This document shows positions 23,406 through 36,300 of a DNA stretch of 64,000 nt, in pieces; the first letter of the stretch is position 1, and every line of letters begins with the position of its first letter. A model generated the notes under the pieces. That model was not told where the DNA came from. It saw nothing but the letters and a program-made list of their open reading frames with translations, and made no database searches. The position numbers were made by a program, and so were the translations under genes. This DNA is from Synaphobranchus kaupii (lineage: Eukaryota > Chordata > Actinopteri > Anguilliformes > Synaphobranchidae). The stretch is from NCBI GenBank assembly GCA_029718625.1, contig CM056391.1:20373218-20437217 (forward strand), written 5' to 3'.

Positions 23406-23768
23406 TTTTATGAGTGTAGTTAGTTGCCTACTAATTGTTAGCTTGCTGATCTAGCTAGCATGCCAGACGGTTAGGTAACGTTAAGAAGATCAGTATAGGC
23501 TACTTTGCTGAATAAAATACAGTATGGCTAGGCTACAATTCACTAACCTTAGCTAAATAGTTTGCAAGTTTGATCTTTGATCAGCTCGGGTAGCCTACTA
23601 TAGCCTAATCTAGCTATCTGATCAGCTAAATTAGGCTAAATATATTAATTTTTATTAAAAGACAAAGATTTTGTTTTCCTGTCAGGTTGAACGTCTTATG
23701 GATTTCCTTGTAGTGTGCCAACAATGTCACATTCGAAGAATTTGACGTGGTTTATGAAAAGCTTGCAA
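23401..23768 (+). repeat. Inverted duplication, left arm
   Basis: Reverse-complement partner of 26357-26762 plus 24163-24241. Matching blocks include gagtgtagttagt.gcctac, caattgttagcttgctgat-type words, aggctactttgctgaata, ctaaatagtttgcaagttt and caggttgaacgtcttatgg. CTTAT at 23695-23699 is the uninterrupted target of the LTR that sits in the other arm. Confidence 0.88.
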
Positions 23769-24241
23769 TTGTTTCATGTTTCACTAGCCTATGTTAATGC
23801 CGTTTAAAAAATAAACTATAGCCTACTTTACATGCATTTTATCTGCTTTAAACGTAAGGCCTAGGCTACTGATTCGTGCAAATTATGCTGATTAAATTAT
23901 GCCGGAACGCCACGAAAATCGAGCATTTCAAATGAGAAAAATAGTAGGCTATCTGTACGGACAGTGACACAAAATGGTCCAATCATCCACCGAAAGAAGG
24001 AAGATATTAGTCGGAAATCGCGAAAGGAGAAGGAACAGAGTCGCAAAGAAAGTAATAATGCAGAGTGGGTGCGTGTGCACGCGAGGGGTTGTCAAATTCT
24101 GACAGGCAGTCAGATTTCGGCACGGGAGCCATAAAAGCAGTAGCAGAATGCTTGACTTCCAGTAATGGTGAACTTGTGCAAGCTTTTCATAGACCATGTC
24201 AAATTCTTCGAATGTGACATTACTACAAGGAAATCCATAAG

Positions 24242-26356
24242 TGTAATGGGGCGTGACGTGTGAGGTGGGAGGAGCCAAACGCAGCAAGGGCATTCTTTAA
24301 GCCCTAAGGCCACTAAGGCGGGAAACCCCGCAGTTAAGGGAGGAGACAATACAGGGAACACACGTACCAACGCTACAGACCAGCTCACTGTCACACACTA
24401 ATGAGTAGAAGCGCAAACGCCAAGTTTTCAGCAAGAAAACCAAACAAGGCCAATGGAACAGAGCACAAGGCTCCCATACCTCTACGAGCAAAGTGACAGA
24501 AGAAAGAGCCAGAAACAACAAACGCCCTGTCTCGGCAACGAGACGCATAAGAACAGACGAGTAGCATAAATGGTACACATAAAACACACAGCCAACAAAT
24601 ACTGAAAACGAATAAGAATTAGTATACCAAGAGGCGAAAGGAAAGGGAATCTAACATTCCAAGGCTACTCTCGAAGACTCGCAGTCAAACGCAAACATGT
24701 CCACAGCATCGCCTAAGCTCCAAATAAGGAGAGACACACCCGGGGAACGAACAGAACTACAGTTCCGAACAAAATCGTCCCGTAGGTGAAAAGGACGAAC
24801 AGGACAGCAGCACCGGACATCACCGGCTAAAAGACCAACACTAGTTTGATAGAGAATAAAAGCCGTGCCTCTTGGTAAAGAGGAATGTAACGAGAAGGCG
24901 AAGGAACAGAGATAACGTTCCGTGGTTATTTCCATAAGACTCGCAGTCAAACGCTAACATGTCCATAGCATCGTCCAAGCTCCATATAAGGAGGGACACA
25001 CCCAGAGAATGAACAGAACTACAGTTCCGAACAAAATCGTCCCGCAGGTGAAAAGGACGAACAGAACAGCTGCACCCAACATTACCGGCTAAAAGACTAA
25101 CACGAGTTAAATAGAAAATAAATGCCGTGCCTCTTGATAAAGAGTAATGTAACGAGGCGAAGGAACAGAGATAACGTTCCATGGCTAGTTTCATAGGCTC
25201 GCAGTCAAATGCAGAAAACATAAAGGGGTAAACGCCCGATCTCCCAGGAGAGAGAAACATTTTACAGGCAAGCCGACGGAGCACCGTCGTCCCATAACGT
25301 TATTATCAAACATGACTAACGCAAGCTTAAATGAAAACACATGCCCTAGCCTCTCAGTAAAGGAATATGTAACGAGGCGAAAAGAACAGAGCTAACGTTC
25401 TAAGACTATTTTCAGAAGCGCGCAATCCCGCACACACATGTCCACAACATCACCCAAGCTCCATATAAGGAGAGACTCACCCGGAGAACGAACAGAACTA
25501 CAGTTCCGAACAAAATCGTCCCACAGGTAAAAAGAGCGAACAGGACAGCTGCAACAAAAGACCAATGCAACCTTAATAGAAAATAGCACGCACTGCCTCT
25601 CAATAACGGGAAATGTAACGAGGCGGAGGAACAGAGATAACGTTCCATGGTTACTTTCATAAACGCGCAATCAAACACAAACATGTCCATAGCATCGTCC
25701 AAGCTCCATATAAGGAGGGACACACCCGGAGAACGAACAGAACTAACCGAACAAAATCGTCCCACGGGTGAAAAGGACGAAACAGAACAGCTGTAACTAA
25801 AGACCAACGCAAACTTAATCGAAAATAACCGGCCTGCCTCTAAGAATAAATAATACCCTAAAGTCAGTATGATACAAACGCCCTGTCTCTTAGTAAAGGG
25901 CAATAGATCTAGGCAAAACAACAAACAAAGGAAAGACCAGAAAGTGGAGACTGAAATGAGCACACAAAACAGGAATTCAACCTGAAAGCTCAAAGCACAA
26001 AGGCAAGTACAGCAAAACTCCAATAAAAGCACAACGGAGCAAAACGGTCTCCTTAAAAACCTAGATCTAATCAAACGATTAAAACTTTAAAAGGGCAAAA
26101 TAAACCGCACACAAAACAGCACAAATAATACCAGAAAATACACCACAGAACAACAATCAACAATCAATATCGAAGCCCCGAATGAAGGAAACGGAAGGCT
26201 TATATAGCTCACCGGCAACCATGTACAGCTGTGCAACGCTGATGAGACTTCTTCGCGAGAAGAAGGAACGGAGCCAAAACTCCACCAACGAAGCAGCGCC
26301 CACGTGTGGCGACCGAGGAACAAGACCGCAAGGGAAAAAGGTCATAAACCATGACA
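24242..26356 (-). mobile_element. 2.1-kb solo LTR with internal modular repeats (copy 2, full length)
   Basis: On the minus strand it begins TGTCATGGTTTATGACC and ends CACGCCCCATTACA. It is flanked by the 5-bp duplication ATAAG (24237-24241, 26357-26361). The uninterrupted site in the left arm of the inverted duplication (23695-23699) confirms insertion. Inside, a module of roughly 250-300 bp is repeated several times; its core reads gggacgattttgttcggaac, then gttctgttcgttctccggg, then ccttatatggagcttgg, then gaacgttagctctgttcc. No retroelement proteins. The minus-strand frames of 90-220 codons overlap the modules, have no family resemblance and are not genes. Confidence 0.85.
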
Positions 26357-26762
26357 ATAAGACGTTCAACCTGACAGTAAAAAAAATTATAATAATCGTC
26401 TTCTGGCAAATGCGGAGGAGCGAATGGTTGGATCAGTTCCCTTACAAATGTTCTTATCTGCTCCATTAAACTCAAATTGCATATTAATTAAACTTAATAT
26501 ATTTATCTAAGCAACAGAAATAGGCTAATCATTTTGGGCTGATCACTAGATAGGCTAGTACTCGAGCTGATCAAAGATCACGCAAACTTGCAAACTATTT
26601 AGCTGAGGTTAGTGAAATTATTCAGTAGCCCAGCCAATACTGTATTTTTATTCAGCAAAGTAGCCTATATTGATCTTCGTAACGTTACCTAGCCATCTGG
26701 CATGCTAGCTATCAGCAAGCTAACAATTAGTAGGCTACTAACTACACTCAGAAAATGTAAAG
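26357..26762 (-). repeat. Inverted duplication, right arm (distal part)
   Basis: Continues the arm interrupted by the LTR at 24242-26356; the proximal part is 24163-24241 (aagcttttcatagaccatgt through ggaaatccataag). Identity to the left arm is high but with indels. About 400 bp of unique DNA separates the arms. Confidence 0.86.
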
Positions 26763-29163
26763 GCCAAGGGGTGCTATTACTCTGAAACATGTAGCCTAGG
26801 TTCATGTTTTCAGGACGTTACATTTAAAATCTTCCATTTCTGCCAATTGCAAAATTTCTCTGTATCTTCCTTCATTAAATAGGCTCGCCTACTCTACTTC
26901 TAGCCGTTTGACATTTCTCTGTTGTTCTTGGGATTGTATCGCCACCCTGTGGTTTTCAATGCTAACTGCAGTGGTATCGACATAATCATGCGAATCAGCA
27001 CACACTACTATTTGAGTATGCCAGTTGAGTATACTTTTTTTGAAAAGCTGTTAAATTAGGCTAGGCTTACCTGCGCGGCCAAATTGAGTGTTCTGAATAT
27101 CCCCAGATGATATAGCCAAAGAGTGTAAAGGAAACTGATATAGCCCTAGGCTACAGGTTTATATGGAGGATATTTTGCATACTGCATGTCACTGCAGTGT
27201 AGACTACAGTAAGCAATATGCTAGTACACAGGACGCAGTAAATTGGGCATTAACAATGCCTTCCTCTACAACACTGTTATGACCCAAAAATACTATCCCA
27301 GATGATCTGACATTACCTTTTTGTGCTTTTATCACAATACATTACTTCTTTGTATCACTTCCAGGTTCTTTAGGCTACTTACCACAAAATAGGCTACATC
27401 ACCATATTTTGACACTTTGACCTTCACTAGATCCCTTTATACCGCATTAACAGTTCATACCATTTCCACCTTATATTTTCCACCTCACACTATACCATAT
27501 TACCATCTTTCTATGCCATTTCCAGCCATTGATATTTGTGAAGCAACTACACCTACAATTTCTTTAGGAATTGTTAATATAGTTTGCTGTGTTATGGCAT
27601 AGCCGGCATTGATCTCACAATAAAATTCTGAATACAGTATTCAACTGTGAAATATTACTGTTATATCTTGTGAAATCCTGGTAATATTTTTACAGTGTAG
27701 GCTACTATAGCTAGTGGGCTATTACTACTTGTTAGCTTCAAACTGAAAAAGACAAATATAGCTTAGGCTATAGCTAGCCTACTTTCCCGGGGAAACAAAA
27801 ACATGAAAACAACACAATAAACACTGCGCGTTTTAAGTTTAAATTTCAGGCCTGACAGACTGTCTGCAATTAATTAGTTAATCATAGGCTACATCTTGAG
27901 GTGAGATAATGATGCTCACAGGTAGAGCTTCAAACTCGACTGATTGCGACAGTGGGTTTGAATGGAAAGACGGGGGAGAAGAGAAAGGGAAGATTTATGG
28001 AACTACCGGCCGTGTATGCGTCTCATTGTATTATAGCTGCACTGAGTTCGCTCCACCCTGTGCCGTAAAATGGAATTCCCTATTTAAGTGGGCAATGTTT
28101 TCGGTAAGTAGGCTAGGCTACCTAAAGCACGTTTTTGTTCGCTTGACTGTCTTACGGTTTTTGGTTTTAGTCGCAAAATACATTGTATTCAGTAGTGATT
28201 TATCTGCACACGTAGTAGGCTAATGTCTAACTCAAGACTTGCTTTGTAATAGCCTAGCCTATGAAATGCTTGAATGGCTGTCTATAGTTTACATTTATTT
28301 AGAGAGAAAGCGTTTTCAGAACGATTAGGCTAATGGAATTCATACGCTCGGGGAACATTAGGCTATTATTACGCAATATTTATCTTAAATGGTTAAAATG
28401 GTTATTGTGTCTTATTTTGTTTTTGGTTGGCTTTTTGCGATGTTGCATTTGATTCGTTGATAAGATAAGTTAAGTCTGTTTTAATGAAGCTAACATTTTT
28501 TAAAACGACGTTGCATTTGTTTGTTTTCCAGCACTATTTTCTGCATTCTTTTCTTCAGCTCGTTCTGACAGTTTTTAAATTAGTCTATAGACTACCACAT
28601 GATGTTGAGTTCCTTGAGTGCGTCTTTTTCTAAAGAAAATAGTCAATTTACCAACACTGTCTTTGGTTTTAGTAGGCTAATCTGAATAACATCTTTACAA
28701 ATGCATTTGTTTGCAGAACCAAATGAACGGGTTGTAGAATAGCCTACAATTGTGCAATGATTTTTTTGTTGTTGCGGGGTGCAGTTTATTGAGATGCTGA
28801 GCTAACGCACTACAAAGGAGTTCGTTTCATCTAATATCGAGCTTATCAACTATGTTTGTAATGGTTGAAGTGAACCTCCACATCAACTGACTGTTTACTT
28901 AAATTGGCTTAAGACATAGGCCTATCTATCTCAGGGTGACTATTATTTTCATATAGCCTAATTGATATGTGTACAACACAAGCGCTTGATCATTTGACAC
29001 TTTATCATATGATTTCAAAATAAATTAGCTTGACCAAGGGAACTTGCACTATTTCCGTTTGATACACATTAGGTAGCCATCCAACGGCAATCAATTATAT
29101 GTAGTTACAACGGAATGTTTAATATTGTGTCTATTCCATTATCACTTTGTCAAGTGAATTTGA

Positions 29164-29200
<37 letters not shown>

Positions 29201-30881
29201 ATAAGCCTATAATTGTGTCCTGGATAAATTATGCTGCATACATAATGTACACCTCTTTGTCAATATGGAGTTTTAATGCCCCCACCGTCCTGGGAATAAG
29301 GAGCTCCATCAATGCACTGCAGTCTCCAATGAGCTGTGCTGTGCATTTGGAAGAATGTTTTGATTTCCCGGAATATACCTTTTCTGTTGACGTGCATTGT
29401 CTCCTTTTCTGACTTGATTGAATACATAGAATCTGGTACAGTGTCAGTATATGAAGGGTGAAAATATCTTAGGGCTCCAAAAATGGAGTTTATTTTATAT
29501 TGAGTATGTCTGTCGTTGTAAAGATAAAAATTGAAGAGAGGGTGGACCTGCATTGATGTCCTTCCCAGGCTTATCAGTGTCTGTACCAGTTCCAAATTGG
29601 CTTACAGTATGATGTGAATTAATAATATGCAAGATCGAAGAGTTCCGCAACATCTTGAGAGATGTGCTCCCTCTATCTCTTTAGCCAGTTAGCCTACTGA
29701 CAGTTTTCATTGCTAGGAATGTCTCTTACAAAAGTTCATAGGCATTCAGCATCCTGCAACCAATAAACCCCTGTTTGTTTTTGTTTTTCTTTCATGTACT
29801 TTCATTTGTTTTGGAGCTTAAGTTAAGTGTGTGTCCATTCATACACACCTTCACATTATGTGACAAACTGGACAGTGGTGAGATATCATAAGGCGGTTCT
29901 TACAATTCCTACAGTTCTTTGAACTTTTCTGTATTGTGCTTGAACCTAAGAATGTGGGCAGAGATGGCAGCTTTACCAATTTTGCATCTGTAATGGTTAC
30001 AAGTATATGGAGGATATTATTTAACCCACTTTCCTGAATACTGTATGGAGAAAACATTAATGAAGATATCAGACCATTGAAAACAGGTAAGTATACATTT
30101 GCATGATCTGACGAATTCATATACCTGTTTTCCCAATTAGAGACAAGTAACCTGTAATGCTAGAAAAGAGTATTATGCAAATATAATGGGAGGGACAATC
30201 GGTTTAGGACACATGGGCCCAGTCTGATTGTAAGTCTTTGGAAGCTGAAGAAAACAACTGAGAGCGCTCTAATTTTGTGGGGCTGTTTACAAGATGCTTA
30301 CATCAGCTGGGCCTGTACAATTCCCTGTTGGAAGAGTCGTGCTCCCAGGCCCTCTGGGTTTTAATTACAGAGCTTTGGAAAGGAACAGTAAAGCATGCTG
30401 TAGGCTGTGGGCAGATATTAACAGTGTTCAGCTCAGCATATCGCTTAACATCCATTATACTATATAGCTCAGTGGTTGACTGTAGATTTTCCAGTGAACA
30501 CGGCTACATTTGTTCCTGTATCAAACAAATTAGCAATCTTTTTGTGTTTTACTTTAATGAAAATGTGGTTAAATTGCTTCTTAACTACACATAATAAATC
30601 AAAGTTAGCATTTATCGTCACACATATGAGAGCATACACATCACCATTTGAGCAAATTGTCACAGAACGAGCAGTGGGTTTTTGCATTGGGCTACAGTAA
30701 AATACAGGAACGGGATTAAACGTTATGAAAGATGTTTTCTGACATCAGGATGAGCAGATACCTACACCTTACAAGAATACTCACACATGGGTGTTGTAAT
30801 TCAAACATGACCAGTTAGACTCCATGATTAACAAGGGCTAACAGCTATAATGCTTCTTTTTGTTTTCTTCTGTTTGTACAG
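26763..30881. other. Region upstream of atp8b4 coding exons; nothing firm
   Basis: Should contain the atp8b4 promoter and any non-coding first exon, but none could be fixed. One strong donor-like site, tcg|gtaagtagg, sits at 28105-28110 beside tatttaag (about 28082), without further support. Otherwise AT-rich, with many 'taggcta' words and the (AC)n tract at 29165. Confidence 0.4.
29165..29198 (+). repeat. (AC)n microsatellite
   Basis: 17 uninterrupted ac units. Confidence 0.95.
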
Positions 30882-30949
30882 GCAAGCCGTAGGGCACCGC
30901 CGGAGGTCCCCTGATGCTATGACGTTTTGTTTAAAGAACCATTGCATTG
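30882..30949 (+). CDS. atp8b4: atp8b4 first coding exon (coding from 30919)
   Basis: Acceptor gtttgtacag|GCAAGC, donor ATTG|gtaagt. The ATG at 30919 opens a short MTFC... segment of ten codons plus one base. Phase 1 exactly fits the next exon, and the FC pair at residues 3-4 also occurs near the human N-terminus. Bases 30882-30918 are 5' UTR. At least one non-coding exon must lie upstream, because an acceptor precedes it. Confidence 0.75.
30914..30922 (+). promoter_or_regulatory. Two-codon upstream ORF overlapping the atp8b4 start
   Basis: ATG-CTA-TGA ends inside the main start codon: the TGA at 30920-30922 overlaps the ATG at 30919-30921. A minimal uORF in this position could lower initiation or feed re-initiation. 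Whether it is used is unknown. Confidence 0.4.
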
Positions 30950-33277
30950 GTAAGTGCTGTGGATTTCTTGTTTTTTTACATCCATATTCACAGATAAAGG
31001 ATCGACACTTGGGACCACATTGTATGTTCCAGGGAAAAGGGATGAATGGTAACCTTTCTTATAATAGAAATGACTGTGTGTATGCAAAAACATGTGCATC
31101 ATCTCAATTTTCAATTTTGATCCAGCTACACGTAATGTCATGCTTACACATAATGTATTGGCAGATCTGACGAATTGCATTTAGCATTTATTATCATTTC
31201 TTGTACATTATGGGCCTGATTTACTAAGGCCTTTAGCGTGTGCAAAACCTTTTAGCACACGCAAACCCAATAACATGACGGGTGATTGGTCATGGTATTT
31301 GTTTTGCACCAGTCATTGGTTGTGTTTGTGAATTTGGACAGAAAATTCCCCTGACACCTTCACTTTTCCTGAAATTTTCCAGAGAGAGTATTTGATGCAT
31401 ATATGAGATTTGGGTCACAAATAATACTTTTTGAGAAACATGCAATCAAAGTACCCATTTTGTGGCATTTTTGGGAATTTTCAGACTGTACATTTTACCA
31501 AAGACATCTTGGTGTCATTATGATCCTTATATGACGTTCTAAATTATGATGGTAATAACAATTCTATACATATTTATTGTAAAATAATTGATACATGTTG
31601 AAAAGTAAAAATCTGATTAAAAAATACCATTTTGCTCATCTTTTGTATGAATCAATGTCAGCCCCTTTGATTTATTCTAAATACTTTTTTTGCTATATCT
31701 ACAACACAATGCCAAGATTCTGATGGACTTTGAGTACTACTACTTCAAGTTCTACTACTCCCGGTTTATTTTTTTTTCAAATTGAACACATTCTATTTCC
31801 TTCCATAAAGTCTGTCTGGGTGAATTTCTTTTCAATTTTATTACATCAGAAAAAAACTGGTCTACAGGGTGGCCCATATAGGGCTATTTGTGCATGTATA
31901 AAATGCTAGAACTGTAGGGGGAGTGTAAGGTTCGGAGAACCAAACGCGACCGATAAGGATTTCTAAAAGCGTATCTAGAAAGATACGCCACAAATGTGTA
32001 AGTAGCCGCACCAGGACGGAGATAACACAGGATCGGGAGCAAAACTTCCCTAGCACAAGGCAAAACAAAGCAAACTCCAAAAACTGAGGCAATCTCGATA
32101 AACAGCGAGAATAACTAACAAAAGAACCTCACACACTAAATAATTAGGTGTAACAAGAGGTGGTGAAACAAAACAAAACTCGATAAAACGAGCGAAGGAA
32201 AAGAACAGAAAATAAAACCTGTTATACAGAGCTCTTGTGCCGAAAGTATTGTGCTGAACACAAAAGATAACAGATTCCAAGAATAAAGGATAAAGAGAAA
32301 GATGGAAAATAAATGAGAAAACCAATCTAATCCTTAATTCTCTAACCGGATTTGCTGCGTTTATTATTCATACGAACCAGAAATGCAGCGACCAAATTTC
32401 CTATACGTTACCGACATCATTGTCAGCATAGCAAAGACAATATCGAAGTGAGGAAATGCGGAAGTACCGAGGCATTTATAGCCGGCCAGAAATGCAACAC
32501 AGGTGCAGGGAATAATTGCCGGGCGAGATACAAAGACTGAAACGGAGGCGGAAAAAATCTGATAGAGCGTCAGACGCCATAAAGGAAAACCGAACGCAGA
32601 AACAGCAGAGGCTGCCAATAACCATAACAAGAACTTTATAGAATATGTTTGGTTTCTTGAACAGAGAACCTTTCAGAGATAAACCGCTGCCTTTGGTGTT
32701 TTAAAATGCGGACTGAGCCTTAATTTTTAATATTACACAGTGGTGCATTCAGGAAAAGCAAAAACAAAAAGCAAATAAGCCAAGGTCAGATTAAGATCAA
32801 TCCATTTTACAGGCTGTAGTGAACACTGGCTGACTGTATCATGTTCCTTCTTTGATACAATTCTTCTATCAGACTGGTTTCCTGGAAGCTGGCATCATTT
32901 AATGATGTTAAAATGTTGGAGGTCGATATTTCTGCAACACAATATAGAACGGCCACCCTAAATGTAGCTTCCTTCTCTTGTGTCAAAATTTGATAGCTGC
33001 TGACAAAAGACTTATCTAAGGATTGTTTAGATTCACAACGTAAAAGGTTGCTTGCTGTTTTCTGAATGTTTTTAGTTGCTATAATAAATATTTAATAAAT
33101 GTTATTTTATAAATATTTATACACATTTAGTGCCTGTGTCTTTAACTGGCAGCAGACTGGAAAATGTGTTCACTTTCTACTGCATAGACTCTTGTAGTCT
33201 TCTATTACATAGTCTGTAATTATTTGTTGACGGAAATTGAGTGGATGTTTTTGCGAATTTTGTGGACGGAGCTAGGA

Positions 33278-33311
<34 letters not shown>

Positions 33312-36300
33312 TGGGCAGGGACTGTAATGTGTACCATGCAATGATACAGTGTAACACCTCACTGACCTTGTGCAGACCATAGCTCATTCTGTGCGCTCAG
33401 GCTTTTTTACTCCATGTTGTGAGCCTGTTGGAATTCACTGACTTTTTTTGCCCACCGATATATATCAGACGTGGAAGGGAAATGCAGGTGCAACCAGCAG
33501 GTATGGCCTCCTATGTTTTCAGCCTCTGTTATTCAGGTAGAGAAAGTGTCACTATTCAGGTTGGAAGTACATTTAGATGAGTAAAATATCAGTTTGCTTT
33601 GTTTGCGCTTTAGCTCAGGAGTTTTAGCTCAGGAGCCTGAAAGATGCTAATCACCTCCTCTGGACAAAGGACAGGTGGGAAAAGAGACAAAAGAAGGACG
33701 CTGTGTGAATGGATTTTCTCAGTGGGGAATGTGCTCACCGCCGTGTGTGTCGCATGCCAACTCTGGGGACAACTTGATTACAGAGATGTGACAGTAAACA
33801 TTTACAATTTCACTATTGCCTATTGCACCTACTGTTTGTTTTGTCTAGTTATACCTTAGTTTGACAGTTTACTTTTTTGATAGGGTCGAGTGAGAACTGT
33901 TGACAATTCCTAAGGAATGGGACCCACAGCGCTAGATTAATGTTTCACAGGCAACAAAGTCATTCAATATCAAACCATTGTGTTCTTTTGGTAATGCATT
34001 TGTGGTGTAAGTGCTACTGCTGTTGTTGAAAGTTAACCTGGTGTGTTTATAATACATTAAAATTTTGTGCAAGTTCAAGATCATTTCCCCCTGCACAAAT
34101 TAACCAAATGGGTAAATAGAAAAGGCCTTTGAAACCAACACTGCAGAGTGTTCAATTATTAATCTTATAGTACACGATAGCGAGACAAACACCCTGTGTA
34201 GAATGGAGGATGTTCTCCTGTTGCATATATGTGCGCTTAACTATAATTTATTATTTAGGAGCAATTGACACATATTGTGGGCGGCACGGTGGTGCAGTGG
34301 TTAGCACTGTCGCCTCACAGCAAGAAGGTACTGAGTTTGAATCCTGGCCGAGGGCCTTTCTGTGTGGAGTTTGCATGTTCTCCACGTGGGTTTCCTCCAG
34401 GTACTCACGTTTCCTCCCACAGTCCAAAGACATGCAGGTTAGGCTAATTGGAGACTCTAAATTGCCCATAGGTATGAGTGTGTGAGTGAATGGTGTGTGT
34501 GCCCTGCGATGGATTGGCGGCCTGTCCAGGGTGTATTCCTGCCTCTCGCCCAATGCATGCTGGGATAGGCTCCTGCACCCCCCGCGACCCTGACCAGGAA
34601 TAAGCGGGTTAGATGATGGATGGATGACACATATTGTGTATACTTCTGCATGGTCAAATTTTCTCTCATTATTATATGAGGATAGGAAGAATTAAGAATC
34701 ATACTTTTGGGATATATTGTTTTCAGATCTTGTGAAGGGCTTGTCTATATCTAAATCATCTAAATGTTTTCCACAAATACCCGATACTTGAACTTAGGAG
34801 CTTTCATTTCCAATATCAGGAGTTTTAGGCAAGCCTCTTGGTGCAATAAAGGTAACCTGTTGAACATAGTTGGTGTTTTATCACAAGGTAAGAAGCTGTG
34901 GGCACTGTATGCGATAGATATAACTTTAGTCACATATTGCCCTTTGGAAAATAATTGTCAAGTATTCAGAAATGAACAGCAGAATAAGAAACACATCTGC
35001 GTAATGAACTCAATAATTGTTTTTTTTATTTATTTATACTTTTATGGCATTCATATTACTCTTTCTGTGTCAATTCTAAATATTTGGATGTCAGTCAACA
35101 TTTAACTGATAAGTAGATGTTTTTGTATGCTCATATCATTACATTTGAAACCATTGAAACAATCTACAAAGAAGCAATAGCAAAGGACCCGAGAGGATAA
35201 CTATTACATGGATAAAACAACAGAACAATGGAGTTGCAAGATTGATTTATGCTATAACCATTGGAAACCATACACTCTAAGAACACTGGGCGGGTATGAT
35301 CTTGTAAAAATAAAAAGGCAGGTCTAACAAATAATGCAAATGACTCCATTGAAATCTTACATCATGGTGCTTATTGCAGGAGGAGAACACCAAACCATAT
35401 TCAAACTTCACAGCTGGAAGTGTTCATTAGACTTGTGTCTCCATGCTTCTACATATTTATCTCATTACTTAATGTGTACTTTTAATGAAAAAATAATATT
35501 TCTGAACACATATTTTTCCACAATGTGCCAGTCAAGGATGTGGACCTGATTTTGTCACTGAACAACAGAAATCAATGTTTGGGTGCATGGTCACTCATTT
35601 CATTTCACCATTATATTGAATGCCAGTTTAAGATTAACCACTCATGAATGGCTCCTATTGAAACATTTCCCTCCCAGACAGATTAACACGGAATGCTTTG
35701 CTTTTTTAAAACTTAATTTACAATTCTAATGTGAGGTTAAGAGGTGGTTAATGGTTCATATTGTTGCTTTTTGTGACCCTGGAGGTGGCCTTTTAGAGAT
35801 GTGTGAGCTATGCCCAGTGGTGTTCTTTACTCCACAGGAGTTTCTGGAGAATAAAGAAATTAGTGTGTGAAGACGTGTCTGCCATCAGGAATAAATACAC
35901 TCCAGTGGAATGGAGATGTTACAATTTCGTTTATATTATGAAATGTCAGCAACTCATTTAAAAAGAAGGGCAAACACTGAATTATTTTAACTCGATACTG
36001 TAACTCTCTGATTTCAATGGATCTCTATGGGAATTGGGGGGTGGGACTAGATTAAGCTGTAAATTACAGAACAGTATGGAACACGTGGTTGGCTAAATGG
36101 CTATAAGTCATCAAGGCTCAAACGAGCCACAAACCATCACTCTGCTGCCAGATATGCAGCAAATATGGATCGATCACTTTAAGGGTTGTTTCTCCTGACT
36201 CATTTTCCTATTGAACAAATATGTAATAATAACCACTGCCACTGCTCTCAAAGCTAAACCTACTTACATGTTGCTTTAGAGACACTCGTAAAGGCATAGC

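Noticed and set aside
23143..23454. Frames rich in His-Ser or Arg-Thr-Gly repeats
   Set aside because: Translations of the hexamer minisatellite.
24841..26074. Minus-strand frames of 90-220 codons with Cys/Leu/Phe-rich repeats, possibly a membrane protein family
   Set aside because: They lie wholly within the modular 2.1-kb LTR, follow its repeat period, and differ between copies by frameshifts.
28096..28110. ATGTTTTCG followed by a strong donor, as the first coding exon of atp8b4
   Set aside because: Ends in phase 0, while the exon at 38127 needs phase 1; spliced to 30882 it meets a stop. The exon at 30919-30949 fits the phase and the family N-terminus better.
29260..29595. 111-codon minus-strand frame
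   Set aside because: No family resemblance and no repeat of it elsewhere; treated as chance.
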